Below the pieces are notes generated by a model that was given only the letters and a program-made list of their open reading frames with translations, made no database searches and had not been told where the DNA came from. DNA of 64,000 bases from Piscinibacter gummiphilus. GTDB lineage: Bacteria; Pseudomonadota; Gammaproteobacteria; Burkholderiales; Burkholderiaceae_C. The stretch covers positions 4,216,001-4,280,000 of the forward strand of contig NZ_CP015118.1 of the NCBI RefSeq assembly GCF_002116905.1, given 5' to 3'. Shown here in pieces: positions 34,985-43,889 of the stretch. Numbering within the stretch: position 1 is the stretch's first letter; each line of letters starts with the position of its first letter. Both the position numbers and the translations under genes were made by a program.

Positions 34985-36703
34985 TCAGCCCTTCTCCTGG
35001 TCCTGCAGCAGGCGCCACATGACCTTGCCCGAGCCCGACTTGGGCAGCGAGTCGACGAACTGCACGATCTTCGGCACCTTGTAGGCGGCCATGTGGTCCT
35101 TGGCCCAGTTCGTGATGTCGTCGGGCGCGGTCTTGCCCTTGGCGTCGGCGCGCAGCACGACGACCGCCTTCACGGTCTCGCCGCGGTAGCTGTCCTGGGC
35201 CGAGATGATGCAGGCCTCCTGCACCGCGGGGTGCTTGTAGAGCAGCATCTCCACCTCGGCCGGCCACACCTTGAAGCCGCTCGCGTTGATCATGCGCTTG
35301 AGGCGGTCGGTGATGAAGAAGTAGCCTTCCTCGTCCATGCGGCCCAGGTCGCCGGTGCGGAAGAACTTCTTGCCCTCGAACTCGACGAACGCGGCCGCCG
35401 TGGCCTCGGGCTGGTTCCAGTAGCCCTTGAAGACCTGCAGGCCGTGGCTGATGATCTCGCCCACCTCGCCCACCGGCATCTCCTTGAGCGTGACCGGGTC
35501 CACCACGCGCGAATCGACGCCGAAGGTGGGAATGCCCAGGCACTGCTGCTTCGCCCGCTCGGGCGGGTTCGCGTGCGTGGCGGCGCAGGTCTCGGTGAGG
35601 CCGTAGCCTTCGGCGAACACCAGGTCGAACTCCTTCAGCAGGCGCTCGGCCACGGCCTGCGGCATGGCCGCGCCGCCGCCGTTGAGCGCCTTCAGGCTGC
35701 TCAGGTCGAAGCTCTTGTAGTTCGGGCTGCCGAACAGGTCGATGATCATCGTGGGGATGCACGTGAAGTGCGTGACCCGGTACCGGGAGATCATGCGGCC
35801 GGCGAGTTCACGGTCCCAGCGCGGCAGGATCACGACCGTGCTGGCGGCGAACACCGCCGCGCACACGGTGCCGGTCATGCCGGTGATGTGGAACATGGGC
35901 ACCACGCCCAGGCTCACCGCCTCGGGGCCGCCGTGGGCCCACTGGATGCCCACGGTGTTCGACATCACCGTGGCGTGCGTGTGCATGCAGCCCTTCGGGT
36001 TGCCCGTGGTGCCCGAGGTGTAGGGCAGCACGGCGAGGTCGTCCGGACCGGCCGTGTGCGGGCCGGGGACGCGCTTCGCGGCGAGCACGTCGGTCCAGCG
36101 CACGTACTGCGTGGCCGGGGTGGATTCGGGCATCGGCGGGTCGAGGCGCAGCCACGCCTCGACCGGCGCGGGCGGCGCGAGTTCGGGATCGATGGGGCCC
36201 TCGGGCATCGCATCGGTGAACCGGCTCACCAGCACGTGTGTCAGGCGCTGGCCCTCGGGCACCGCGGCGTTGGCCGCGGCGACCACCGCCGCGCCGTCGG
36301 CCGTGCAGATCGCCACGCGGGCCGCCGGGTCGGTGATGTAGTGGCCGAACTCGTCGGCCTTGTTCATCGGGTTGACCGGCACCACCACCGCGTCGGCACG
36401 CAGGATGCCGTAGTACGCGGCGACGAACTGCGGGCAGTTCTGCATGTAGAGCGCCACGCGGTCGCCCTTCTTGACGCCGACTTCCTGCAGCCACCCGGCG
36501 ATCGACTCCGCCTGCTGCTGCAGTTCGGCGTACGAGAGGGGCTTTCCGAAGAACACGTATGCGGCTTTCTGCGGGTAGCGGCGTGCCGAGACCTCGAGGT
36601 TGAACCAGAGGGACGTGGACGGCACGACGAGTTCGCGCGGCAGGCGCTTGGGCCAGACGGCTTCGTGCGGACGGGGGGCTTTCACATCGGCGGACACGGG
36701 CAT
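34985..36703 (-). CDS. long-chain fatty acid-CoA ligase (AMP-binding)
   Basis: The 572-residue adenylate-forming enzyme activates a carboxylate with ATP and CoA. It has the P-loop-like LPYTSGTTGNPKG, the GYGLTETCA motif, TGDLGRMDEEGYFFITDRLKRMINASGFKVWPAEVE (A8 hinge region) and the C-terminal lysine in PKSGSGKVMWR. Length and motifs fit medium/long-chain acyl-CoA synthetases. The ATG at 36703 is preferred because the upstream extension is low-complexity and overlaps the start of the divergent sugar dehydrogenase gene. Confidence 0.92.
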   Translation of the reverse strand: MPVSADVKAPRPHEAVWPKRLPRELVVPSTSLWFNLEVSARRYPQKAAYVFFGKPLSYAELQQQAESIAGWLQEVGVKKGDRVALYMQNCPQFVAAYYGILRADAVVVPVNPMNKADEFGHYITDPAARVAICTADGAAVVAAANAAVPEGQRLTHVLVSRFTDAMPEGPIDPELAPPAPVEAWLRLDPPMPESTPATQYVRWTDVLAAKRVPGPHTAGPDDLAVLPYTSGTTGNPKGCMHTHATVMSNTVGIQWAHGGPEAVSLGVVPMFHITGMTGTVCAAVFAASTVVILPRWDRELAGRMISRYRVTHFTCIPTMIIDLFGSPNYKSFDLSSLKALNGGGAAMPQAVAERLLKEFDLVFAEGYGLTETCAATHANPPERAKQQCLGIPTFGVDSRVVDPVTLKEMPVGEVGEIISHGLQVFKGYWNQPEATAAAFVEFEGKKFFRTGDLGRMDEEGYFFITDRLKRMINASGFKVWPAEVEMLLYKHPAVQEACIISAQDSYRGETVKAVVVLRADAKGKTAPDDITNWAKDHMAAYKVPKIVQFVDSLPKSGSGKVMWRLLQDQEKG

Positions 36704-36911
36704 CTCCAGAGCGTTTTTGTGGGTCCCTGAGATATATCCGAATGCAGCGATTTCGCGTGTCACGGTCACGACCCGAAGCCCTGGTAAAAACCCGGAGAAA
36801 GCACCCTCAAGCGCCTTTGCGAGGCAGGGCCTAGAACATCTGGTTTCCCGAGCCTTCGGGTTCTGTGGCACAACTCCGGACCCACCCTTCCGTTCCACGA
36901 GCACGCAGCCC

Positions 36912-38423
36912 ATGAAACCCACCGTCTCCCGCTTTCGCCTGATCGCCCTCAGCGCCTGCATCGGCGCCCTCATGGTCGCCTGCGGTGGCGACGATGCCGC
37001 ACCGCCCGACACCACCGGGGGTGGCGGTGGCGGCGGTGGCGGTGGCGGTGGTGGCGGCAGCACCGGGGGCAGCGGGGGTGGCGCCGACAACGTGAAGCCG
37101 GTCGCCCAGCTGACCTCGCCCGCCAACCTGGCGGACGCGCTCACCGGCACCCTGAACCTGCAGGCCACGGCCACCGACAACGTGGGCGTCGCCTCGGTGG
37201 AGTTCCAGATCGACGGCGTGGCCATCGGCACCGCCGACACCACGGCCCCGTACGCCGCCACGGTCAACGTGGCCGACCACCCGGCCGGCCAGCACATCCT
37301 CCGGGCCCGCGCACGGGACGCGGCGGGCAACCTCTCCGACTGGTCGACGTCCACCGTGCGCTTCGGCGGCTCCGCTACCGTGCCGAAGGGCTTCTCGCAG
37401 AACAACGCCTGGATCACCGGGCTCCACAGCGCCACGTCGATGGCGCAGGCACCCGACGGCCGGCTCTTCATCGCGCAGAAGGGCGGCACCATCCGGATCG
37501 TGAAGAACGGCGCGCTGCTGCCCCAGCCCCTCGTGGACAACAGCGTCAACACCGACTCGGCCGGCGAACGCGGCTTCATCGGCATCGCCATCCACCCGGA
37601 CTTCGCCACCAACGGCTACGTGTACGTGCACTACACGAACACGGCCGGCGGCTCGCACGGGCGCATCAGCCGGTACGTGGTGAGCGGCGACGTGTCCGAC
37701 GGCGTCGAAACCGTGCTCGTCGACCTGCCGGTGCTGAGCAGTGCCACCAACCACAACGGCGGCGCCATCCACTTCGGCCTCGACGGCAAGCTCTACGTGG
37801 GCGTGGGGGACAACGCGGACCGCACGCGGTCGCCGCTGCTCACCAGCGTGTTCGGCAAGGTCCTGCGCTTCAACGACGACGGTTCGATCCCCACCGACAA
37901 CCCCCACTACGCCACCCAGACGGGCCAGGCCCGGGCCATCTGGGCGCGCGGCCTGCGCAACCCGTTCACCTTCGCGGTCCAGCCCGTCACCGGCACGCTC
38001 TACATCAACGACGTGGGCGAAGGCACCTGGGAGGAGATCGACGTCGGCGCGGCGGGCGCCAACTACGGCTGGCCGTCGAGCGAAGGCCCCACCACGGATG
38101 CCGGCATCACCGCCCCGCTGTTCGCCTACAACCACGCCGCGGCCACCCCGCCGGGTTCCGGCCCGGGCGGCTTCCTCACCGGCTTCTCGATCGCCGGCGG
38201 CGCCTTCTACCCGGCCAGCGGCCCGTTCGCGGCCAACTACCGCGGCAACTACTTCTTCGCCGACTACGTGAGCCGCTGGGTGGGCCGCCTCGACCCCGCC
38301 AACGGCAACGCGGCCAGCACCTTCGCCACGCTGGCGGCGAACCCGGTGGACCTGCTCGTCGGGAACGACGGTGCGCTGTACGTGCTCGGCCTCTCGGGCA
38401 TCACGCGCATCGCCGTCAACTGA
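36912..38423 (+). CDS. PQQ-type sugar dehydrogenase beta-propeller lipoprotein with Ig-like domain
   Basis: The 503-residue envelope protein starts with a lipobox (GALMVAC). A poly-Gly linker follows, then an Ig-like domain (VKPVAQLTSPANLADALTG to STVRF, about residues 60-155). A GSDH/YliI-like six-bladed propeller follows: WITGLHSATSMAQAPDGRLFIAQKGG, RGFIGIAIHPDFATNGYVYVHYT, NHNGGAIHFGLDGKLYVGVGD, WARGLRNPFTFAVQP and AGANYGWPSSEGP. Such proteins oxidise aldose sugars, with PQQ when present. The substrate here is unknown. Confidence 0.9.
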   Translation: MKPTVSRFRLIALSACIGALMVACGGDDAAPPDTTGGGGGGGGGGGGGGSTGGSGGGADNVKPVAQLTSPANLADALTGTLNLQATATDNVGVASVEFQIDGVAIGTADTTAPYAATVNVADHPAGQHILRARARDAAGNLSDWSTSTVRFGGSATVPKGFSQNNAWITGLHSATSMAQAPDGRLFIAQKGGTIRIVKNGALLPQPLVDNSVNTDSAGERGFIGIAIHPDFATNGYVYVHYTNTAGGSHGRISRYVVSGDVSDGVETVLVDLPVLSSATNHNGGAIHFGLDGKLYVGVGDNADRTRSPLLTSVFGKVLRFNDDGSIPTDNPHYATQTGQARAIWARGLRNPFTFAVQPVTGTLYINDVGEGTWEEIDVGAAGANYGWPSSEGPTTDAGITAPLFAYNHAAATPPGSGPGGFLTGFSIAGGAFYPASGPFAANYRGNYFFADYVSRWVGRLDPANGNAASTFATLAANPVDLLVGNDGALYVLGLSGITRIAVN

Positions 38424-38456
38424 TCCACCCGGGCCGACTTATTGCTTTGCAGGACC

Positions 38457-39023
38457 ATGGCCGCCGTCATCGCCCCCGCCCCCACCCCGCCGCGCACCCG
38501 CGCCGGGGTGCCGGCCATCCTCGACATCGAGGCGTCGGGGTTCGGGCGGGCCAGCTACCCCATCGAGATCGGGTACATCCTCGCGGACGGCAGCACCTTC
38601 TGCACGCTGGTGCGTCCGGCCCCGGGCTGGACGCACTGGGACCCGTCGGCCGAGGCGGTGCACCACATCTCCCGCGCGGCCCTCGAACGCCACGGCCGGC
38701 CGGTGAACGAGGTGGCGCGGCTGCTGAACGACCGGCTGCGTGGCCAGACGCTCTACACCGACGCCTGGGGCCACGATTACGCGTGGCTCTCGTCGCTGTT
38801 CGAGGAAGCGGGCCTGGTGCCGCTGTTCCGTCTCGACAGCCTGCGCAAGCTGCTGACCGACGACGAGGCCGCCCGCTGGAAGCGGGCGAAGGACCAGATC
38901 ACCGGCGAGTTCTCGGTGGCACGCCACCGCGCGAGCGTGGACGCGTGGCTGCTGCAGCAGACCTGGCTGCGGCTGCAGCACCGGCCGGGTGGCGAATGCC
39001 TCTTCTGCGACCTGCCCGAGTAG
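38457..39023 (+). CDS. DEDD exonuclease-like protein
   Basis: The 188-residue protein has an RNase H-like 3'-5' exonuclease layout: ILDIEASGFGRASYPIEIGYIL carries the DIEAS form of Exo I, LYTDAWGHDYAWLSSLF Exo II and ARHRASVDAWLL an Exo III-like His/Asp pair. It is shorter than DnaQ and close to the small plant/bacterial 3'-5' exonuclease-like group. The nucleic acid substrate is unknown. It ends next to the convergent 39025 gene with 1 bp between stops. Confidence 0.75.
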   Translation: MAAVIAPAPTPPRTRAGVPAILDIEASGFGRASYPIEIGYILADGSTFCTLVRPAPGWTHWDPSAEAVHHISRAALERHGRPVNEVARLLNDRLRGQTLYTDAWGHDYAWLSSLFEEAGLVPLFRLDSLRKLLTDDEAARWKRAKDQITGEFSVARHRASVDAWLLQQTWLRLQHRPGGECLFCDLPE

Positions 39024-39024
39024 G

Positions 39025-39372
39025 TCACTGACGCCGGGTCGCCCCGGACGTCCAGCCCGCCGGCTCGTACACATCGACCATCGGCAGCCGGTTTTCCGTG
39101 TAGTGCACCTCGGTGAGCACCGGTGCACCGAGCGTCGGCAGCACCTGCCGGAACAGCGCGCGGGCCGAGGCCAGGTCGTTCACGTCGACGTCGATGCGGT
39201 GGAAGGCCACGCGGCGTGCACCGTCGGGGCCGGAGTCCCCGAGCGACTCGCCCGAGCTGATCACCTCGCCCAGCCGGAGGTCGGCCAGCGCCTGTGCCAC
39301 GCCATCTTCCAGCGTCCGGTCGCGGACCTCGGCATGGCGGGCGGCGGGCACCTTGATGTAGACGAACGGCAT
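39025..39372 (-). CDS. hypothetical protein
   Basis: The 115-residue product (MPFVYIKVPAARHAEVRDRTLEDGVAQALADLRLGEVISSGESLGDSG...) is soluble, with a predicted ferredoxin-like alternation. Its HRIDVDVNDLASARALFRQVLPTLGAPVLTEVHY middle is characteristic. No confident family is recognised. The start at 39372 is used because the upstream extension runs through the end of the kinase gene. Confidence 0.72.
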   Translation of the reverse strand: MPFVYIKVPAARHAEVRDRTLEDGVAQALADLRLGEVISSGESLGDSGPDGARRVAFHRIDVDVNDLASARALFRQVLPTLGAPVLTEVHYTENRLPMVDVYEPAGWTSGATRRQ

Positions 39373-39418
39373 GAAGGGCGACTGTACGCCCGTTGCCGTC
39401 CGCGTGCCGGTCAGCCGC

Positions 39419-41269
39419 TCACCACTCCGAGTCGCGGCGCAGCTGCACGCACTGGGGATGGTCCACCAGGGCACCCTGGGTGCAGACGCGCTGCATGCAG
39501 CTCGACATCGACCCCGTGGCGCGGGCGTTGCACACGTCGCGCGGCGTCTGGGCCGCGGCCGCCGGGGCGGCGGGGGTGGCGGCCGGCGTGCGGGGGCGCG
39601 CGGGCTGCGGATTGGCGCGGGGCGCCGGCGTGGGCGCCACCGCGGTCACGGGCGGGGGCGTCACCGGGGTTGTCGCGGGCGGCGGGGCCACGGCCGGGGC
39701 GACCGCGCTGGCGGACCAGTTCGGCACGGCGACGACGGGCGGCGGGGCAACCGCCGCTGGCGCGGGGTCGACCGCCGGCGTGGCGGGCGTCGCCGGCACG
39801 GTGGCCGGGGCCACGATCACCGGCACCGCGGCCGACGCGGCCACGGCGGGCGGCGTGACGGGTGCGGCCGGCTTGCCCAGCCGGTCCTTGAGCAGCAGGT
39901 AGCCCAGGGCCACCACGACGAGCAGCACGGCGCCCAGCACGCCCAGCATCAGCCCGGTACGCGAGCCCGACCCGGTGGCCTCGGCGGGTGCATCGGCCCC
40001 GTCGAACATCGGTGGCAGCGCGCGCGACGTGCGCGGCGGCGGTGCGGGAGCCACGGGCGGGGCCGACACCGCGGGCGGTGCCGGCGGCGGCGGCGGCGGT
40101 GGCGGCACGGGCACGGCAGCCGCCGGCGGACGCACGGGTGCCGTCCCGGTGGCGCCGCGGGGCGGTGCGGCGATGGTGGCATCGGCCGGCGTCGCGGCCG
40201 GCTTCGTGACCACCGTCAGTTCGAGGTCCACCGGGGCCGCATCGTCGGTCTGCTGGGTGCGGTCCCAGCCCGCGGCCGGCGGGGACACCGGAACGGCGGG
40301 GGCGGCCGGCACGGGGGCGGGCTGCTCGGGCGGGTCCACGCGCCCTTCGAGCGCATCGCGGAACTGCTGGACGTTCTGGGGCCGTGTGTGCGGGCTCACG
40401 GTCAGCGCCCAGTCGATGGCCTTGAGCACCTTGAGCGGCATGCTGCCCGTGACTTCGCGGGGCAGCGTGGTGAGCGGCACGTGGTCGTCGTGCACCGCCC
40501 GCGACGCCGACGGCTTCGGCGGGCGCCCGGTCACGACGAAGTGCAGCACCGCGCCGAGCGCGTACAGGTCGGTCCACGGGCCCTGGCGCAGGTGGCCCAC
40601 GTCGGCGTACTGCTCGATGGGCGCGTAGCTCGGCTTGAGCACGGCCGTCAGCGACTGCGTGCGGTCCCCGATCACGGCGCGCGCGGCGCCGAAGTCGAGC
40701 AGCACCGGCGGGCCGTCGGGCAGCAGCAGGATGTTGTCGGGAGCGATGTCCCGGTGGTACACGCTCTCCTTGTGCAGCACCTCCATCGCCCCGAGCAAGG
40801 GGTCGACGAGGCCGCGCAGCCAGCTTTCATCGGGCGTGTGCAGCATCGCACGGCGCTCGTCCTTGAGCGTGCGGCCCGGGTAGAACGGCATCGCCATGTA
40901 CGCCGTGCCGTTCGCCTCCCAGAACCGGTACACCTTGACGAGCGACGGGTGGTTGAAGCGGGCGAGCAGCTTGGCCTCGTTCACGAACGAACGCAGGCCG
41001 ATGTTGAACGTGTCCTGGTGCATGCTGGAGCGCAGCGACACCTCGGTGCCGCGCCCGCGGGCCGCCATCATCGACGGCATGTACTCCTTGACGGCCACGA
41101 GGCGGTCGAGGGCGTGGTCCATCGCGAGGTACACGATGCCGAAACCGCCCACACCCAGCACCTTCAGGATCTCGAACTCGCCCAGGCGCGTGCCGACGGG
41201 CAGCGCGTCGTGCTCGTCCTGCAGGGGCGCGCTGCCGGTGCTGGTGGTGGGGGGGAGACTGCTGGTCAT
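39419..41269 (-). CDS. Ser/Thr protein kinase with Pro-rich linker and one membrane helix
   Basis: The 616-residue protein is a PknB-type kinase. LGEFEILKVLGVGGFGIVYLA is the Gly-rich loop, LVAVKEYMP holds the ATP-binding Lys, VYHRDIAPDNILLLPDG the HRD catalytic loop and VLLDFGAARAV the DFG motif, with a full activation segment. A long Pro/Ala/Thr linker follows (about residues 310-440). One transmembrane helix (GLMLGVLGAVLLVVVALGYLLL, about 470-490) and a Pro/Ala-rich extracytoplasmic tail ending in a small Cys-containing segment complete it. Substrates are unknown. Confidence 0.94.
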   Translation of the reverse strand: MTSSLPPTTSTGSAPLQDEHDALPVGTRLGEFEILKVLGVGGFGIVYLAMDHALDRLVAVKEYMPSMMAARGRGTEVSLRSSMHQDTFNIGLRSFVNEAKLLARFNHPSLVKVYRFWEANGTAYMAMPFYPGRTLKDERRAMLHTPDESWLRGLVDPLLGAMEVLHKESVYHRDIAPDNILLLPDGPPVLLDFGAARAVIGDRTQSLTAVLKPSYAPIEQYADVGHLRQGPWTDLYALGAVLHFVVTGRPPKPSASRAVHDDHVPLTTLPREVTGSMPLKVLKAIDWALTVSPHTRPQNVQQFRDALEGRVDPPEQPAPVPAAPAVPVSPPAAGWDRTQQTDDAAPVDLELTVVTKPAATPADATIAAPPRGATGTAPVRPPAAAVPVPPPPPPPPAPPAVSAPPVAPAPPPRTSRALPPMFDGADAPAEATGSGSRTGLMLGVLGAVLLVVVALGYLLLKDRLGKPAAPVTPPAVAASAAVPVIVAPATVPATPATPAVDPAPAAVAPPPVVAVPNWSASAVAPAVAPPPATTPVTPPPVTAVAPTPAPRANPQPARPRTPAATPAAPAAAAQTPRDVCNARATGSMSSCMQRVCTQGALVDHPQCVQLRRDSEW

Positions 41270-41385
41270 GTGGCGCGCGGGGCGGGTCCGGACATGGGGC
41301 GAGAGCTTATCGCAGCGCACCCGCCTCCCGGCCCCCTCTTTCCGGTGTCTAGAATCGCGATTTCCTCACGAAACCGCCCACTGTC

Positions 41386-41706
41386 ATGAGCAACATCACC
41401 CAGAGCCTGGCCGGCAAGGTCAGCACCAAGGCCAACGTCTACTTCGACGGCAAGTGCGTCTCGCACAGCATCGAACTCGCCGACGGCACCAAGAAGAGCG
41501 TGGGCGTGATCCTGCCCGCCACGCTGAACTTCGGCACCGGCGCCCCGGAAATCATGGAACTGATCGACGGCAGCTGCCGCGTGAAGCTCAAGGGTGAGAG
41601 CGAGTGGAAGACGTACTCGGGTGGCCAGTCGTTCTCGGTGCCCGGGAACTCGTCGTTCGACATCGAAGTGACGACCGCCCTGCACTACATCTGCCATTTT
41701 GGTTGA
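41386..41706 (+). CDS. ppnP: pyrimidine/purine nucleoside phosphorylase PpnP
   Basis: The 106-residue cupin-like protein matches YaiE/PpnP: AGKVSTKANVYFDGKCVSHSIELADGTKKSVGVILPATLNFGTGAPEIMELIDGSCRVKLKGESEWKTYSGGQSFSVPGNSSFDIEV. The length equals family members. PpnP splits diverse nucleosides with phosphate to free base and ribose-1-phosphate. It is soluble and stands alone. Confidence 0.94.
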   Translation: MSNITQSLAGKVSTKANVYFDGKCVSHSIELADGTKKSVGVILPATLNFGTGAPEIMELIDGSCRVKLKGESEWKTYSGGQSFSVPGNSSFDIEVTTALHYICHFG

Positions 41707-41806
41707 GCCCCCCAGTCGCTTCGCTCCTGCCCCCGAGGGGCGCCACGGGTCGCCCGGGAAACCCGGGCTCGCGTGTGGCTTGATGGCGGGCGACGCTTCG
41801 CTGGCC
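41705..41806. repeat. intergenic repeat-like element
   Basis: After ppnP the sequence has GCCCCCCAGTCGCTTCGCTC, CTGCCCCCGAGGGGCGCCAC and a CGCCCGGGAAACCCGGGC palindrome. This resembles a family of short intergenic repeats common in this bacterial group. No coding frame is convincing. It could act as a terminator or REP-like element for the converging genes. Confidence 0.5.
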
Positions 41807-41807
41807 C

Positions 41808-42341
41808 TCAGCGCGCGGGGGCCCAGGCCTGGAGGTGGGGCAGCATCCAGCGGTACGGCAGCAGCAGCACCGCCGCCATCAGCCACTTGATGCCCAGGTC
41901 CCCGGCCGCGAGCTGCATCCAGTCCATCCCGGTCCCCGCGAACGCGATCGAGAAGAACACCGCGGTGTCGACGACCGACGCCACCGCCGAGCCGATCAGC
42001 GGGGCCTTCCACCAGCTGCTCTGGCGCCAGCGGTTGAACACGGCCACGTCCATCAGCTGGGCGATCAGGAACGCCGCGCCCGAGGCCACGCCGATGCGCC
42101 ACGGCGCAAGCGCCAGCGACACGGCCACCGCCACCGGGAAACCGATCCACACCACCCGCCGCGCGCCCTGGGCGCCCACGGCCCGGTTCGTCAGGTCGGT
42201 GACGAGGAAGGCCACGGGGTACGTGAACGCCCCCCAGGTCAGCCAGTCGTTGATGGGGAACTGCACCAGCCAGTTCGAGGAGACGATCACGGCGACCATG
42301 GCCGCGATGGGGCGCCACAGGCGCACGAAGGTGTCGCCCAT
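41808..42341 (-). CDS. queuosine precursor transporter-like protein (YhhQ/VUT)
   Basis: The 177-residue protein is a compact six-helix membrane protein. Landmarks are SSNWLVQFPINDWLTWGAFTYPVAFLVTDLTNRAVGAQGARRVVWIGFPVAVAVS and a C-terminal SAVASVVDTAVFFSIAFAGTG. FLVTDLTNR is the VUT/YhhQ signature. YhhQ imports 7-deazaguanine precursors of queuosine. This protein is shorter than E. coli YhhQ (about 221), so the exact subfamily is uncertain. Its start is 2 bp from the murB stop on the same strand, so they form an operon. Confidence 0.85.
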   Translation of the reverse strand: MGDTFVRLWRPIAAMVAVIVSSNWLVQFPINDWLTWGAFTYPVAFLVTDLTNRAVGAQGARRVVWIGFPVAVAVSLALAPWRIGVASGAAFLIAQLMDVAVFNRWRQSSWWKAPLIGSAVASVVDTAVFFSIAFAGTGMDWMQLAAGDLGIKWLMAAVLLLPYRWMLPHLQAWAPAR

Positions 42342-42343
42342 CG

Positions 42344-43360
42344 TCAGACCACCACCGGTTCGGGTTCGAGGCGGATGCCGAAGCGGCCGTACACGCTCTC
42401 CTGGATGGCCTTGGCCAGCAGCATCACCTCGGAGCCGATGGCACCGCCGCGGTTGACGAGCACGAGCGCCTGCTTCTCGTAGACGCCGGCCTTGCCCACC
42501 GACTTGCCCTTCCAGCCGCAGGCATCGATCATCCAGCCCGCCGCGAGCTTCATGGTGCCGTCGGGCATCGGGTAGTGCACGATCTCGGGGTCGCGGCCGA
42601 TGATGTCGCGGCACTGCTCGGGCGTGACCACCGGATTCTTGAAGAAGCTGCCGGCGTTGCCCACCACCGCCGGGTCGGGCAGCTTGGCGCGGCGGATGGC
42701 GCAGATCCAGTCGAACACCTGACGCGGCTCGGGCCGTGTCACGCCGTGTTCGGCCATCTTCCGTTCGAGCTCCAGGTAGCCCAGCACCGGCTGCCAGGGT
42801 TTCGGCAGGCGGAACCTCACGCGGGTGATGACGACCCGTCCGGCCAGCGAATGCTTGAAGACGCTGTCGCGGTAGCCGAAGGCGCAGAACTCCCCGTTCA
42901 GCGTGACGCTGCGCCCGGTGAGCAGGTCCACGCCGTCGAGCGACTCGAAGCGGTCCTTCACCTCGATGCCGTACGCCCCGATGTTCTGCACCGGCGACGC
43001 CCCGACGGTGCCCGGGATCAGCGCGAGGTTCTCGAGGCCCGGCAGTCCCTGGTCGAGCGTCCACGCGACGAAGTCGTGCCACGTCTCGCCGGCGCCGGCC
43101 TCGACGATCCAGGCGTCGGCGCGCTCCTCGACCACGCGGAGGCCGCGCACCTCCACCTTGAGCACCACCTGGGGCATGTCGCGGGTCAGCACGATGTTGC
43201 TGCCCCCGCCGAGGATGAACTTCGGCGTGGTGCCCAGGTCCGGGTGGTCGACGACCTGGCGCACCCCGGCATCGTCCGTGATGCGGACGAGTGTCTGGGC
43301 CACCGCCGGCAGGCCGAAGGTGTTGTAGGGTTTCAGGCTCACGCCGGACTCGATTTGCAT
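42344..43360 (-). CDS. murB: UDP-N-acetylenolpyruvoylglucosamine reductase MurB
   Basis: The 338-residue flavoenzyme reduces UDP-GlcNAc-enolpyruvate to UDP-MurNAc with NADPH. It has the FAD-binding ILGGGSNIVLTRD, ALIPGTVGASPVQNIGAYGIEV (type I MurB), FGYRDSVFK with the active-site Tyr, the catalytic serine in NAGSFFKNP, and a C-terminal glutamate region. The length and architecture match type I MurB of beta- and gammaproteobacteria. It is divergent from yajQ, with 40 bp between the starts. Confidence 0.96.
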   Translation of the reverse strand: MQIESGVSLKPYNTFGLPAVAQTLVRITDDAGVRQVVDHPDLGTTPKFILGGGSNIVLTRDMPQVVLKVEVRGLRVVEERADAWIVEAGAGETWHDFVAWTLDQGLPGLENLALIPGTVGASPVQNIGAYGIEVKDRFESLDGVDLLTGRSVTLNGEFCAFGYRDSVFKHSLAGRVVITRVRFRLPKPWQPVLGYLELERKMAEHGVTRPEPRQVFDWICAIRRAKLPDPAVVGNAGSFFKNPVVTPEQCRDIIGRDPEIVHYPMPDGTMKLAAGWMIDACGWKGKSVGKAGVYEKQALVLVNRGGAIGSEVMLLAKAIQESVYGRFGIRLEPEPVVV

Positions 43361-43400
43361 GGCAGAATTTTCGCTGATTAAGCGAACCCGAGAAAATTCC

Positions 43401-43889
43401 ATGCCCAGCTTCGATGCCGTCCTCGATCCCAACCTCGTGGAAGTGCGCAACGCCGTCGACAACACCGCCAAGGAAATCGGCACGCGTTTCGACTTCAAGG
43501 GCTCGTCCGCCAAGGTCGAACTCAAGGAGAAGGAACTCACCGTCTTCGCCGACAGCGACTTCCAGATCGGCCAGGTCCTCGACATCCTGATCGCCAAGCT
43601 CACGAAGCGCAACGTCGACATCCGCTTCATGGACCGCACCGCCAAGATCGAGAAGATCGGCGGCGACAAGGTCAAGCAGGTGATCACCGTCAAGAGCGGC
43701 ATCGACGCCGACACCGCGAAGAAGATCCAGACCGCCATCAAGGGCAGCAAGCTCAAGGTGCAGGCCTCGATCCAGGGCGACACCGTCCGCGTGACGGGCG
43801 CCAAGCGCGACGACCTGCAGGCCGCGATGGCGCTGATCCGCGCCGACGTGCCCGACGCACCGGTATCGTTCAACAACTTCCGTGACTGA
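43401..43889 (+). CDS. yajQ: YajQ family nucleotide-binding protein
   Basis: The 162-residue protein matches YajQ throughout: MPSFDAVLDPNLVEVRNAVDNTAKEIGTRFDFKGSSAKVELKEKELTVFADSDFQIGQVLDIL and the C-terminal MALIRADVPDAPVSFNNFRD. YajQ has two ferredoxin-like domains; in Xanthomonas and Pseudomonas homologues it binds cyclic di-GMP and affects transcription. The start at 43401 avoids overlap with murB. It overlaps the following aspartic protease gene by 8 bp. Confidence 0.96.
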   Translation: MPSFDAVLDPNLVEVRNAVDNTAKEIGTRFDFKGSSAKVELKEKELTVFADSDFQIGQVLDILIAKLTKRNVDIRFMDRTAKIEKIGGDKVKQVITVKSGIDADTAKKIQTAIKGSKLKVQASIQGDTVRVTGAKRDDLQAAMALIRADVPDAPVSFNNFRD

